Shown here piece after piece: positions 49,734-57,468 of a stretch of 64,000 bases of DNA. A program made the position numbers and the translations under genes. The notes beneath the pieces were generated by a model. The model saw only the letters and a list, made by a program, of their open reading frames with translations. It was not told the origin of the DNA and made no database searches. How positions within the stretch are numbered: position 1 is the first letter of the stretch; each line of letters starts with the position of its first letter. Origin of the DNA: Candidatus Aenigmatarchaeota archaeon (GTDB lineage: Archaea; Aenigmatarchaeota; Aenigmatarchaeia; PWEA01; JACQIF01); contig CP066684.1 of NCBI GenBank assembly GCA_016432325.1, positions 393,018 through 457,017 on the forward strand, written 5' to 3'.

Positions 49734-50354
49734 TCAGTCCGTCTGGGCTCTGGCCTTGAGTGTCGTCGACGGCGCATAGATGACGTTCGTCTCGGTATCG
49801 GTGTAGTTGAATGTCAGCTTTACGGAGTAGATGCCTCCTATGCTCTTGGTTATGCCGTGAAGCGTCGTGTTTATGGGCAGGACCCGCGTCGCCGTCTCTC
49901 CGGGGAACAGTGTTGCAGGCGTAACGTTCGTCACCAGTTGCGTCAGCGTGGACTTGTCTATTTCTGTTACGTTAATCGAATTGAGCGTTATCTTGTTGGC
50001 GCCGTTGTTTTGGACCACCACGGTGAACGTATCGTTGACGTTGTCCCCGCCCGTAACGCCCCATTTGTGGCCGATGACTGCCAGCTGTTCGAACTGTTGC
50101 GAAAGCGACGAACCCGAGCTTGACAAGGAGAATCCTATATCGCCTATGTTGAGGCTGAAGATGGCCACGCCCACGATAACCACTATGGCGATGGCCCACG
50201 CGTAGTTCATGAGATACTCGATGGCGGCCTGTCCGCGCCTGTTCCCCGACGGTATCTCAACACCACGCCTGCTGGCGCGGTTCATTAGATACTCGATGGC
50301 GGCCTGTCCGCGCCTTTGCATTTGCCGTATTGGTTTTCCTGCCGTCCTTTTCAT
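49734..50354 (-). CDS. Pilin with tandemly duplicated class III signal
   Basis: 206 aa from ATG 50354 (a second ATG lies at 50369). The segment RRGQAAIEYLMN occurs twice, 25 residues apart, separated by RASRRGVEIPSGN. The second copy continues into the hydrophobic core NYAWAIAIVVIVGVAIFSLNIG. The DNA is a 36-bp direct repeat with one mismatch (50205-50240 and 50280-50315). Prepilin peptidase would have two possible sites. The ectodomain is a classic Ig-like archaeal pilin domain (TFTVVVQNNGANKITLNSINV). Own TATA at about 50382-50392. Confidence 0.85.
   Translation of the reverse strand: MKRTAGKPIRQMQRRGQAAIEYLMNRASRRGVEIPSGNRRGQAAIEYLMNYAWAIAIVVIVGVAIFSLNIGDIGFSLSSSGSSLSQQFEQLAVIGHKWGVTGGDNVNDTFTVVVQNNGANKITLNSINVTEIDKSTLTQLVTNVTPATLFPGETATRVLPINTTLHGITKSIGGIYSVKLTFNYTDTETNVIYAPSTTLKARAQTD
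50205..50315 (-). repeat. 36-bp direct repeat of a pilin signal with hairpin spacer
   Basis: Copies at 50205-50240 and 50280-50315 differ at one base and are 75 nt (25 codons) apart, keeping the frame. The 39-nt spacer, with the edge of copy 2, can fold with outer arms GTATCT/AGATAC (50252-50257, 50287-50292) and an inner CGCC/GGCG stem. Confidence 0.9.
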
Positions 50355-50395
50355 AGTAGCCGTCAACATTTCAGAAGAACAGAATAAAAAGACGC

Positions 50396-50926
50396 TCAGC
50401 CTGCCTGCACCGTGCCCGTGAAGTTCCTCGAAGGTTTGAATGTCAGGCCGCTCACGTCGTCTATGTACGATACGGTTACTTGTATCTCGTACGACTGGCC
50501 TACGTTTCCGCATCTGATGCCCCTGCCGCCTGTGGACGTGTTCCTGCATATCTGAGTCTGCCCTGGGAATATGTCAGGCGTACCTGTGCAGTCCGTGAGG
50601 ACCGTCGAGCTCTCGTTGCTGGCGTTAAGGTAGATGTCCTTTATCTGCCCGGCGCCGTTGTTCTGCACGGAAACGGAGAAACGACCTTCGCTGTCGCACA
50701 GGTAGCCCACGACCGCGAGCTGTTCGCCTGCCTGCGTTATCTGGGAAGACTGCGACGTCAGGGAGTTGCGGATGCCTCCTATATTGAGCTGGAAGATGGC
50801 GATGCCGACGATGATTATGAGAGCTATGGCCCACGCGTAGTTCATTAGGTATTCGATGGCAGACTGTCCCTTCGGGGAGGGACGCCTGTTGTCGTGGGGT
50901 TTGTTGGCAGAACGCATACTCTTCAT
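50396..50926 (-). CDS. Pilin (QSAIEYLMN type), locus 2
   Basis: 176 aa. N-terminus MKSMRSANKPHDNRRPSPKGQSAIEYLMNYAWAIALIIIVG: leader of 19 residues, cleavage after KG, Glu at +5. Close paralogue of the 49734 pilin with the same NNGAGQIKDIYLNA Ig-like domain, plus cysteines (YLCDSEG, TDCTGT, QICRN, IRCGNV). Leaderless from the TATA shared with the divergent membrane operon. Probably a major pilin of machine 2. Confidence 0.87.
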   Translation of the reverse strand: MKSMRSANKPHDNRRPSPKGQSAIEYLMNYAWAIALIIIVGIAIFQLNIGGIRNSLTSQSSQITQAGEQLAVVGYLCDSEGRFSVSVQNNGAGQIKDIYLNASNESSTVLTDCTGTPDIFPGQTQICRNTSTGGRGIRCGNVGQSYEIQVTVSYIDDVSGLTFKPSRNFTGTVQAG

Positions 50927-50945
50927 GCCTTAAAGTAAGGGCTCT

Positions 50946-50954
50946 GTATATAAA
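50946..50954. promoter_or_regulatory. Shared bidirectional TATA for pilin 50926 and membrane operon 50978
   Basis: GTATATAAA is centred 25 nt from ATG 50926 (minus) and 27 nt from ATG 50978 (plus). Start-to-start distance 52 nt. Confidence 0.65.
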
Positions 50955-50977
50955 TGTGGATGAGTCCTAGGGAACTT

Positions 50978-51319
50978 ATGCCCCCGTACGTGACTGCCGC
51001 ATTCGCCATCCTTCTGGGCTTCGAGATTCTGGCCGCGTACGCAACTGCCGCTACCGCGCTGCGTGCTGGAGGCGTCTACGGCAGGAGTCTCCAGTCTATT
51101 CTGGCCGCCGTTCTGTTCCTCGCCTGCGCGACTGCCGTGCGTCTGGGCTTTTACACCGGAATCCTGCCCCGCGCAGACGCGCTGGCCGTGGAGTCCTGCT
51201 TCTACACCTTCGCGTTCCTGAACTTCCTGCCCGCGACGCTGATGTGGAGAGGACTTGGAAGGGAGCGCGTCTCGTCCATCTCGGCCAACATAAAGGAGTT
51301 CTACGGTGAGATTACATGA
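50978..51319 (+). CDS. Three-TM membrane protein, first gene of a membrane operon
   Basis: 113 aa from the leaderless ATG 50978 (an in-frame ATG lies at 50954, inside the promoter). Hydrophobic helices at about 4-24, 38-58 and 70-88. It ends with a charged tail SSISANIKEFYGEIT. The stop overlaps the next start as ATGA. Looks like a partial membrane sensor module. Function unknown; location in pilus locus 2 suggests a link to pilus control. Confidence 0.65.
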   Translation: MPPYVTAAFAILLGFEILAAYATAATALRAGGVYGRSLQSILAAVLFLACATAVRLGFYTGILPRADALAVESCFYTFAFLNFLPATLMWRGLGRERVSSISANIKEFYGEIT

Positions 51320-51990
51320 CGTTCACTGAAATCCTGTATACGGGAAAGGCCGTCCCCATGTTCGCCTATGTGACGCTGACGCTCCTCGCGTTTTTCGTCC
51401 TTATGCGCAATCCGCGGGCGCCTCTCAACCGCATCTTCTTCTTTCTGGCGATGGTCTCCTCGTTCTGGAACGTGGCGATGTTTCTAGTTCTCGGCTCGCA
51501 GACGCCTGAAGAGGCCGCGACGAACTGGAAGCTGTACGAACTGGCCGTCCTGCTGCTCGTTCCAACGTGGGTCAGTTTCGCCCTGCGTTTTGCCGGCAAG
51601 AGCGTCGCGCCGTCTCTCGTGTACGCGCCCAGCATGGCATTCGTTCCGCTGCTTTTTTTCACGGACCTGCTCTTCAAGGGAGTGACGCACGACGGCGCGT
51701 TCTACTATGAAGTGAACGGAGGAACGATGTTCGCCGTGTACAGCCTGTATATCCTCTCGTACATCCTTTACGGCCTCTACAAGTTGGTCGGCGCATACTT
51801 CTATTCCGCGGCAGAGGACAGGATGCGCATAAAGTGGGTGACCGGAGGGATAGGTGTCGTCGTTCTGACAGGCTCCATCGATACGCTGCTCTCGTTGAGC
51901 GGCGCGACCGTACTGCCCATCGCCCCTGCAACCTCATTGATCGCCGTGGCGGCGATTGCCTATTCGTTCACTGTGGGTGAAAGCGCATGA
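51316..51990 (+). CDS. Seven-TM protein resembling the sensor half of archaeal histidine kinases
   Basis: 224 aa with about six to seven hydrophobic helices: FAYVTLTLLAFFVLMRNPRAPLN, FFLAMVSSFWNVAMFLVLG, ELAVLLLVPTWVSFALRFAGK, LVYAPSMAFVPLLFFTDLL, and three more towards the C-terminus. The PRAPLNR...FxxxxxxxxFWNxxxF and WxxFALxFxG patterns resemble the N-terminal 7TM sensory module that precedes histidine kinase domains. No kinase, PAS or receiver follows; the next ATGA-coupled gene is another short membrane protein. Likely a receptor or scaffold without output domain. Confidence 0.6.
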   Translation: MTFTEILYTGKAVPMFAYVTLTLLAFFVLMRNPRAPLNRIFFFLAMVSSFWNVAMFLVLGSQTPEEAATNWKLYELAVLLLVPTWVSFALRFAGKSVAPSLVYAPSMAFVPLLFFTDLLFKGVTHDGAFYYEVNGGTMFAVYSLYILSYILYGLYKLVGAYFYSAAEDRMRIKWVTGGIGVVVLTGSIDTLLSLSGATVLPIAPATSLIAVAAIAYSFTVGESA

Positions 51991-52265
51991 GCGACATCGG
52001 CCTGCTTCTGGGTCTTTTCGGGATTGCCGTGGGCCTCGGAGCCATAGCGGTGCTTTTCTTCAACGCCGACCGTGCCCTGCCCGCGTACAGGAGGATTAAC
52101 GAACTGTTTTCCATCGTACTTCTGTCGATGCTTGTTGGCGCGTCTAGCCTTCTCCTTGGATTCCTGCTCTCTATTGAAACCTACCCGGATGCGATAGCCG
52201 TCGTCTCGCAGATGGCCGGCGCTGCCGTCATCATATACGCCGTCAGGAACGCGGAGGCGCGCTAA
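51987..52265 (+). CDS. Three-TM membrane protein, last gene of a membrane operon
   Basis: 92 aa with hydrophobic helices at about 4-25, 39-62 and 69-88. It overlaps the previous stop as ATGA and ends against the convergent TadC gene. Together 50978-52265 encode about 13 transmembrane helices in three proteins that probably form one complex. Function unknown. Confidence 0.6.
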   Translation: MSDIGLLLGLFGIAVGLGAIAVLFFNADRALPAYRRINELFSIVLLSMLVGASSLLLGFLLSIETYPDAIAVVSQMAGAAVIIYAVRNAEAR

Positions 52266-53206
52266 GCGCTGAGTCCAACCAGCCCGGCGATGAGGCCTTT
52301 CGCCACGAAAAAGACCGCGAAAGACGTGGCCAGGAAAAAGGGCACGAACTTCAGCCCGACGCGCATGCTGCCGTCCTTGACTATCCCTATTCCGAGAGAC
52401 GTGAAGAAGCTCGTTATCGCTATGGCGGCGAGGAAGAAGTTTCTGAGCATATCTGCCGGAGGAACCGATGTGGAAAAAGACAGCAGGCCGAGAGGCGAGC
52501 CCCCTGTTCCCTGCGCAGAGGCGACGGCGAATATCTCGCCGCTTGCCTCGACAAGATAAGACGAAAGAGCGAACAGCAGAGGAGACGCCACGAGAGCCGC
52601 GAAGCCCAGGAAAAGCGTGTATGTTGTTGTCGATGCGCGTATGTCGCGCGTTATGTTCCGCATGTCGTTGATGTTGCGCGCCATTGCCGTGCATACTGTG
52701 TCGACGTTGACCCCGCTTTCGACGCTGCGGCACAGCGTTTCGATCGTCTTCGCATAGAGCTGCGATTCCACACGCGCGCGCGTGGCGCGCAACGCGTCCA
52801 CCATCGAGACGCCGGTGTTCATCTCTATGACGGCCGTCGACATCTCGACACCGAGCTGCCCGAACTCGTCTGTCATCAGGAGCTGCATGGAGTCTTTTAT
52901 CGGCAGTCCGGCCTTCACGTTGGACGCCAGCAGTTCGAGCGCGTCTGTCAGCGAATCCTCTACCTCCCGCGCCTTTGCGTAAGCCATGTAATCGAGAGCG
53001 AACACCGTGCCAACGAATATTATCACAAACGCCAAAACGGCGCCCGCGGCTGTCACCAGCACGCTCTGCGTTATGAAGAACAGCGACAGCGCCGCGGCGG
53101 CGCTCAGGGGCAGGGCCATCTTGACCTGCAGTTTCATCCACTCCGCGGGCTTAATGCGGAGAGACGTCTTCTCCAGCCTGCTCCTGACATAACTCTCGTA
53201 ACTCAA
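52262..53206 (-). CDS. TadC/FlaJ-like pilus platform protein, locus 2
   Basis: 314 aa. Two N-terminal helices (about 31-75), then a cytoplasmic T2SF domain (EVEDSLTDALELLASNVKAGLPIKDSMQLL; TAVIEMNTGVSMVDALRAT; TIETLCRSVESGVNVDTVCTAMARNINDMRNI) and C-terminal helices at about 190-215, 255-275 and 285-312. Three nt downstream of the other TadC gene, as a pair. Powers assembly of the locus-2 pilins together with the ATPase. Confidence 0.85.
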   Translation of the reverse strand: MSYESYVRSRLEKTSLRIKPAEWMKLQVKMALPLSAAAALSLFFITQSVLVTAAGAVLAFVIIFVGTVFALDYMAYAKAREVEDSLTDALELLASNVKAGLPIKDSMQLLMTDEFGQLGVEMSTAVIEMNTGVSMVDALRATRARVESQLYAKTIETLCRSVESGVNVDTVCTAMARNINDMRNITRDIRASTTTYTLFLGFAALVASPLLFALSSYLVEASGEIFAVASAQGTGGSPLGLLSFSTSVPPADMLRNFFLAAIAITSFFTSLGIGIVKDGSMRVGLKFVPFFLATSFAVFFVAKGLIAGLVGLSA

Positions 53207-53209
53207 GCG

Positions 53210-54082
53210 CTACACCTCCACAAGCGGCCTCCTGCTCCTCAGGAAGCCGATGGCCGACGCGTGGAACATCAGAAGGAAGAACGTCAGCATGTAGACGAGC
53301 GACTCCGTTATCGCCAGCCCTGTGAAAGTGGACAGCATGACCATGAGCGTCAGCCCCATCGAAGGAAGAACGATTCCCACCATCAGGTAGAGCGTGGCCC
53401 AGAGATTTATCTCCTGGCCGTACGCCTTTACCTGGGCCTTCGTCTCTTCTGTCAGGTTCTCTATGACGACGGAGAGAAGCGTCGGTATGTCAGCGCCGCT
53501 CCTTATTCCGTTGAAGATTCTCAGCATCGCCGACTTGTATAGCTTGCTCGTGTTCTTGCGCATGCTGCGTTCCATGGCGTCCTCCAGCGGCGTGCCGATT
53601 CTTATGTCCTTGACGATTTCATTCATCTCTTCAGAAAGGTGGCCGTAGCCTTCCGTGAGGAGATCGAGGGAGTCGACGAACGACATTCCCGCGTCGAGTT
53701 CGACCGATATGTCGCGAAGCGCGAAGAGCAGTTCGCGGTCGATGAGTTGCGCGCGCTTGTGCGCCTGTACCTTCGGGAAGCTCATCCAGTACAGCAGCGT
53801 CACCGCGCCCATCGACAGGCCTGCGATGAGGGAGAACCCGAAAAACTGCAGGGCCTGGCCGGCAAAAATGGCCAGGGAAAATACGGTCAGGAACGCCAGG
53901 GAGCCCATAAGGACCGCGTTGGCCAGTCCCAGCGTCGCATACTCATCGGCCGTTTCTTCGGCGTGTATCGCGTCGAGATAATATTTCAGGGAGGGGCTGA
54001 GCTGAACCATCGCCGCCGCAGGTCCCCTGAAAAACCGCCGTGTGAACGGCAGCGTCTTGCGTATCGGAAACGGAGGGATCAT
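53210..54082 (-). CDS. TadC/FlaJ-like pilus platform protein, locus 2
   Basis: 290 aa. Transmembrane pairs near 55-105 and 230-280. Cytoplasmic T2SF blocks: LLFALRDISVELDAGMSFVDSLDLL, EIVKDIRIGTPLEDAMERSMRK and SAMLRIFNGIRSGADIPTLLSVV, then the helix ETKAQVKAYGQEINLWATLYLMVG. The ATPase gene ends 47 nt upstream. Order ATPase-TadC-TadC matches locus 1 except that the KaiC-like gene is missing. Confidence 0.85.
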   Translation of the reverse strand: MIPPFPIRKTLPFTRRFFRGPAAAMVQLSPSLKYYLDAIHAEETADEYATLGLANAVLMGSLAFLTVFSLAIFAGQALQFFGFSLIAGLSMGAVTLLYWMSFPKVQAHKRAQLIDRELLFALRDISVELDAGMSFVDSLDLLTEGYGHLSEEMNEIVKDIRIGTPLEDAMERSMRKNTSKLYKSAMLRIFNGIRSGADIPTLLSVVIENLTEETKAQVKAYGQEINLWATLYLMVGIVLPSMGLTLMVMLSTFTGLAITESLVYMLTFFLLMFHASAIGFLRSRRPLVEV

Positions 54083-54128
54083 TTACCAACCTCGTTCAAA
54101 ACAAGTAAAATTGCCGCGCGTTTTCATG

Positions 54129-55727
54129 TCAGACACCTTCAGCGCCGCGGTCTCCTTCAGGAGGCTTGCCCCTGCTCATCGCCCCGAGCAGGTCCTCCTT
54201 GTCCGTGTAGTACGCGTTTATGACCTTCGACACCTCTTCGATGCTCCTGACATTCTCCGCGAGCATCCAGTTGAGTATGCGCGTCTTCTCTTCAAGGTCC
54301 TGATCCATCTCCTGCCTGGTCATGCCGCTGAAGAAGAGCAGCTCTTCGACGAGGCGGGCGCTCTCTCCCACCCGTTCAAGAGCGTCCTTGCGCGCGTTCC
54401 ACCTGAAGAGGGTGTTTGCCTTGACGTCGACGCGTTCAAACGAGTCGCCGGTGGATGTGATCTCGGCCACCTCAAGGGTGCGCCTGAAGCCCAGCCGCTT
54501 CTGCCTGTACTGGACGAGCGCCAGATGCATGGAAGCCATCATCGTCTTCGGCACGTTGATTGGCGGGTTCAGGAGACGGCGGAAGATGCCGTCGATGCGC
54601 GTGGCGTGGAGCGTTGAGTACGTCGAATGTCCTGTGTCCGAAGCCTCGAACAGGGTCTGCGCCTCCTGCGAGGTGCGGACTTCTCCCAGAACGATGCGAT
54701 CCGGGCGCATGCGCATGGCGCTCAGCATCAGGTCGAGCACGGTTATCTGGTCCGCCTTTTCCCCGACCGACGCGCGCGTCGTAAGCGGTATCCAGTGCAG
54801 CGTCTCCGGAAGGTTCAATTCGCGCGCGTCCTCTATGGATATTATCCGCTGCTCCGGAGGGACGAACAGGAGAACGGCGTTGAGAAGCGACGTCTTCCCC
54901 GAGGCCGTGCCGCCTGCTATGAGCATGTTGAGCTCGTACTGCACAGACGTCCACAGAAGCGCGGCCACCTCGGGCGAGAGCGTCTTTATGTCCGGCGATA
55001 TGAAGTCCACGATGGTCCACGGGTTTCGCCTGAACTTGCGTATGGTAAGCGTGTTGCCTTTGGTCGATATGGGATAGAGCGTCGCAGTGACGCGGTCTCC
55101 TGTGACGAGCATGGCGTCGTCCAGAAGGGGCCGCGCGATGTTTATCTCCTTGCCGAACCGGCTGGCTATCTTCTCGGCCAAATCGTCTATCGCCTTTTCC
55201 GTGGCTATCACTACGTTCGTAGTCAGCCAGCCGTACTTCCTGTGGTAAACCATCGCAGGCACGCCCGAAGAGTTCACGCAGATTTCCTCAAGGCTGTCGT
55301 CGTGCAGGAGCGGTTCCAGTTTGTCGAGCCCTATCATCTCCATGAGCAGCCGCACCGCGAGCATCTTCTTCTCGCGCGCGCCGAGATTGGGCATCATAGT
55401 TTCGAGGATGTCGTAGGTCGTCGATTCGAAGCGCTCTTCCACGTTCCTGTATTCGTCTACGGTCGTGAACTTCAGGCTCGTGGGCTTGAACCTCTTTATG
55501 AGCTGGGAGCGTATCTCGGCCTCTGTTCCGGGTCCCGTAGGCGTCAACGCCGGGTACTTCAGGATGTAGGAAGGGGTTGCGCGCCCCTCCGTGCGGCTTA
55601 TCTCGATTTCCATCGGCACGCCGCGAACGGCTATTGTATAGTTCTCGAAGACCTTTCCCGCGTGCGTCGTCCGTTCGTGCACGTCTTCAAGCAGCCTGCC
55701 GATGATTTCCTGAGGAGCCTCGACCAT
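54129..55727 (-). CDS. Type II/IV secretion (TadA/VirB11-like) ATPase, locus 2
   Basis: 532 aa from ATG 55727 (leaderless from the TATA AATATAAAG). N-terminal domain with the LEPLLHDDSLEEICVNSSGVP segment. Walker A is GGTASGKTS (about 272-280), the Asp box is SIEDARELNLPE, Walker B is IVLGEVRTSQEA, and the His box is GHSTYSTLHA. Clearly distinct from the locus-1 ATPase; lacks its Lys/Pro tail. Ends EGDRGAEGV. Engine for assembly of the pilins encoded from 46307 to 50926. Confidence 0.92.
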   Translation of the reverse strand: MVEAPQEIIGRLLEDVHERTTHAGKVFENYTIAVRGVPMEIEISRTEGRATPSYILKYPALTPTGPGTEAEIRSQLIKRFKPTSLKFTTVDEYRNVEERFESTTYDILETMMPNLGAREKKMLAVRLLMEMIGLDKLEPLLHDDSLEEICVNSSGVPAMVYHRKYGWLTTNVVIATEKAIDDLAEKIASRFGKEINIARPLLDDAMLVTGDRVTATLYPISTKGNTLTIRKFRRNPWTIVDFISPDIKTLSPEVAALLWTSVQYELNMLIAGGTASGKTSLLNAVLLFVPPEQRIISIEDARELNLPETLHWIPLTTRASVGEKADQITVLDLMLSAMRMRPDRIVLGEVRTSQEAQTLFEASDTGHSTYSTLHATRIDGIFRRLLNPPINVPKTMMASMHLALVQYRQKRLGFRRTLEVAEITSTGDSFERVDVKANTLFRWNARKDALERVGESARLVEELLFFSGMTRQEMDQDLEEKTRILNWMLAENVRSIEEVSKVINAYYTDKEDLLGAMSRGKPPEGDRGAEGV

Positions 55728-55742
55728 AAGGGACCAAAAACA

Positions 55743-55766
55743 CTTTATATTGGGCATTATATAAAA
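55743..55766. promoter_or_regulatory. Back-to-back TATA elements between locus-2 ATPase and the 55879 gene
   Basis: CTTTATATT (minus-strand use, about 20 nt from ATG 55727) and TATATAAAA (plus-strand use). The plus transcript would begin near 55785, inside a three-hairpin array. Confidence 0.5.
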
Positions 55767-55771
55767 CTACT

Positions 55772-55836
55772 TGAAACAGCGGTTTTAGAGTTCTTACGAA
55801 CAGCGGTTCGTAAGTTTGCGAATGCACGTTCGCAAA
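55772..55836 (+). repeat. Three-hairpin array in the leader of the 55879 gene
   Basis: TGAAAC/GTTTTA, loop AGCG (55772-55787, one G-T pair). CTTACGAAC/GTTCGTAAG, loop AGCG (55793-55814). TTTGCGAA/TTCGCAAA, loop TGCACG (55815-55836). The AGCG loop is shared with the hairpin at 20087-20102. Confidence 0.9.
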
Positions 55837-55878
55837 TACCTCGTCCGCTCGTTAACTAGTAAGGACACGGTGATCACG

Positions 55879-56499
55879 ATGGTATTGGGGTCTCAGAGTC
55901 TCGAACCGGAGAGTCGCTTCAGGCTGGCCCTGAAAAGGCTCATTGGGGCCACGACAGAAGAGGAGACCAAAGAGGCCATCATGGACCTCGAGGAGTCGCT
56001 GCGGCTGATTCTGGAGAAACGGGACCGCGAGTGGAGCGCTCTTCTGCAGGAGAAGGGCGCCGGGGCGCCGTCGTACCCGCAAGACATGAAAGGGTTCGCT
56101 GCCGAGCTGGCCCGCGAGGCGGCGGCCGCCGTCGAGGCCAAGATAGACTCCAAGATATCTCAGATACGACTGCCTGCGACTGAGGGACCTCCGCAGATAA
56201 TCCCCTCTTCTTCAGAAAGCGGTCAAAGACTTGACACGATCGAAGAAAAGATAGAACACTTGCGCGAAATCGTCAAGGGCGAACTGCAACCAGAAACCAA
56301 GGAGACGCTGAAGAAAGAGATCCGCACAAGCATCGAGGGCCACATGTCCGCGGACGACGAGCTCGCACGCATGATAGCGGAACTTGTCCAAGAGCTGCGC
56401 GGCCAACTGCTCGCCGAGCTGAAGACCGAGCTTACCGAAGAGGTCAAGGCCGCAATAAAGGACGAGATAAAAAACGAGTTGCGAAAGGAACTTCTGTGA
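55879..56499 (+). CDS. Coiled-coil protein
   Basis: 206 aa from ATG 55879, which has GGTGATCACG upstream. N-terminus MVLGSQSLEPESRFRLALKRLIGATTEEETKEAIMDLE, then long helical, Glu/Lys/Leu-rich stretches with heptads: EEKIEHLREIVKGEL, LKKEIRTSIEG, LVQELRGQLLAELKTELTEEVKAAIKDEIKNELRKELL. No membrane segment or enzyme motif. Probably a structural or adaptor protein. A three-hairpin array occupies its leader. Faces dph6 convergently. Confidence 0.68.
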   Translation: MVLGSQSLEPESRFRLALKRLIGATTEEETKEAIMDLEESLRLILEKRDREWSALLQEKGAGAPSYPQDMKGFAAELAREAAAAVEAKIDSKISQIRLPATEGPPQIIPSSSESGQRLDTIEEKIEHLREIVKGELQPETKETLKKEIRTSIEGHMSADDELARMIAELVQELRGQLLAELKTELTEEVKAAIKDEIKNELRKELL

Positions 56500-56514
56500 C
56501 GTCTTGGACGTTTC

Positions 56515-57189
56515 CTAGACCCACTCCATTCTTCTTATTTCGTATACGCCCGAATCGCCGAACCATTTCTTTTCCGCTTCGAGCACGCGTATTCTCTTCC
56601 CGTTGTATAGAGGGCATGCTATCACAAGCGACTCGGCTTCCCCTCCTTCGAACCCCATATGTATGCCTGTTCGTTCCTTTATCGCTTTCAACTCTTCCAC
56701 CGCGCGCCCGTCCACGACGCGCCCGAGCCACTTCTGCGTAAGGCCTTCGGCCGCGACAGCCGTGACCATCACCTCGAAGCCGTCCCTGAGCAGCAGCGGC
56801 CAGTACTCTTTCTCGTCGACCTTCCACAACGGGTTGTAGCCCTTGAGTCCCAGACGCCCGCAGATTTCCACTATGCGCGTATATTGGTAGTTGGACGCCA
56901 ACGCGCCCGTGACGATGCCGTCAACCTTGCCTGCCACGCGCTTGAGAAGCTCCTCCAAATCCGCGAGCTCCTCTTCCTTGACGCCCTTCGTGTGCGCCAC
57001 CAGAATCGGAATCCCAAGAACTTTCGCGATCTCCTCTGTTATCCAGACGTTGACGTGCTGGAACATGTAGCTGTGCTCGTTCGCCGAACGCACGTTCAGC
57101 AGATAGTCTATCGTATGCCCCTCCTTCTTGGCGAGATATGCCGCATACATCGAATCTTTTCCGCCTGAGACGAGAGCCGCGAGACGCAT
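56515..57189 (-). CDS. dph6: Diphthine--ammonia ligase (Dph6-type ATP pyrophosphatase)
   Basis: Last step of diphthamide synthesis on elongation factor 2. 224 aa. PP-loop LVSGGKDSMYAAYLA at the N-terminus, then LLNVRSANEHSYMFQHVNV, VTGALASNYQYTRIVEICGRLGLKGYNPLW, EVMVTAVAAEGLTQKWLGR and GFEGGEAESLVIACPLY, which are the hallmark blocks of archaeal Dph6/MJ0570-type proteins. I use ATG 57189 by TATA distance; ATG 57198 is three codons earlier. Confidence 0.92.
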   Translation of the reverse strand: MRLAALVSGGKDSMYAAYLAKKEGHTIDYLLNVRSANEHSYMFQHVNVWITEEIAKVLGIPILVAHTKGVKEEELADLEELLKRVAGKVDGIVTGALASNYQYTRIVEICGRLGLKGYNPLWKVDEKEYWPLLLRDGFEVMVTAVAAEGLTQKWLGRVVDGRAVEELKAIKERTGIHMGFEGGEAESLVIACPLYNGKRIRVLEAEKKWFGDSGVYEIRRMEWV

Positions 57190-57254
57190 GCCCCACATAA
57201 CGCAGAAAGGCATAAAAACGTACGGCCGTCGATGTTTACGCGCGCCGCTGTGCA

Positions 57255-57468
57255 AAGGTTTTTATCTTTATGCGTGTATAGCACTGTGTGGAGTGTGTGG
57301 AATGAACCATCCCGCAGGGGATGATGCAGTCCCAATACATCATTGGATACGTGTTCTGCAGACCGGCGAGCGTTAGCTTTCGGGCCGGCTTTCCGGCGAG
57401 AGTTAACCCACCGATTTGCGCTGTAAGAGCGGGATGCAGTCGTACGAAGAATGTGGGGGTGTATCAGT
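57255..57468 (+). promoter_or_regulatory. Promoter and long structured leader of the 57469 gene
   Basis: The TATA GTTTTTATC (57258-57266) is followed by about 185 nt before ATG 57469. The leader holds a 24-codon ORF (57302-57376), a hairpin CATCCC/GGGATG (57308-57323) and two mutually exclusive stems. CCGGC (57363-57367) pairs with GCCGG (57384-57388), or GCCGG pairs with CCGGC (57393-57397). A direct repeat CCGGCGAGNGTTA occurs at 57363-57375 and 57393-57405. It looks like a switch or attenuator; no known riboswitch recognised. Confidence 0.45.
57302..57376 (+). CDS. 24-codon leader ORF
   Basis: ATG 57302, preceded by GGAGTGTGTGG, to TAG/TGA-type stop at 57374-57376. Product MNHPAGDDAVPIHHWIRVL... 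Its end overlaps the first arm of the alternative hairpin pair described for this leader, so its translation could influence folding. Existence as a protein is unproven. Confidence 0.3.
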   Translation: MNHPAGDDAVPIHHWIRVLQTGER

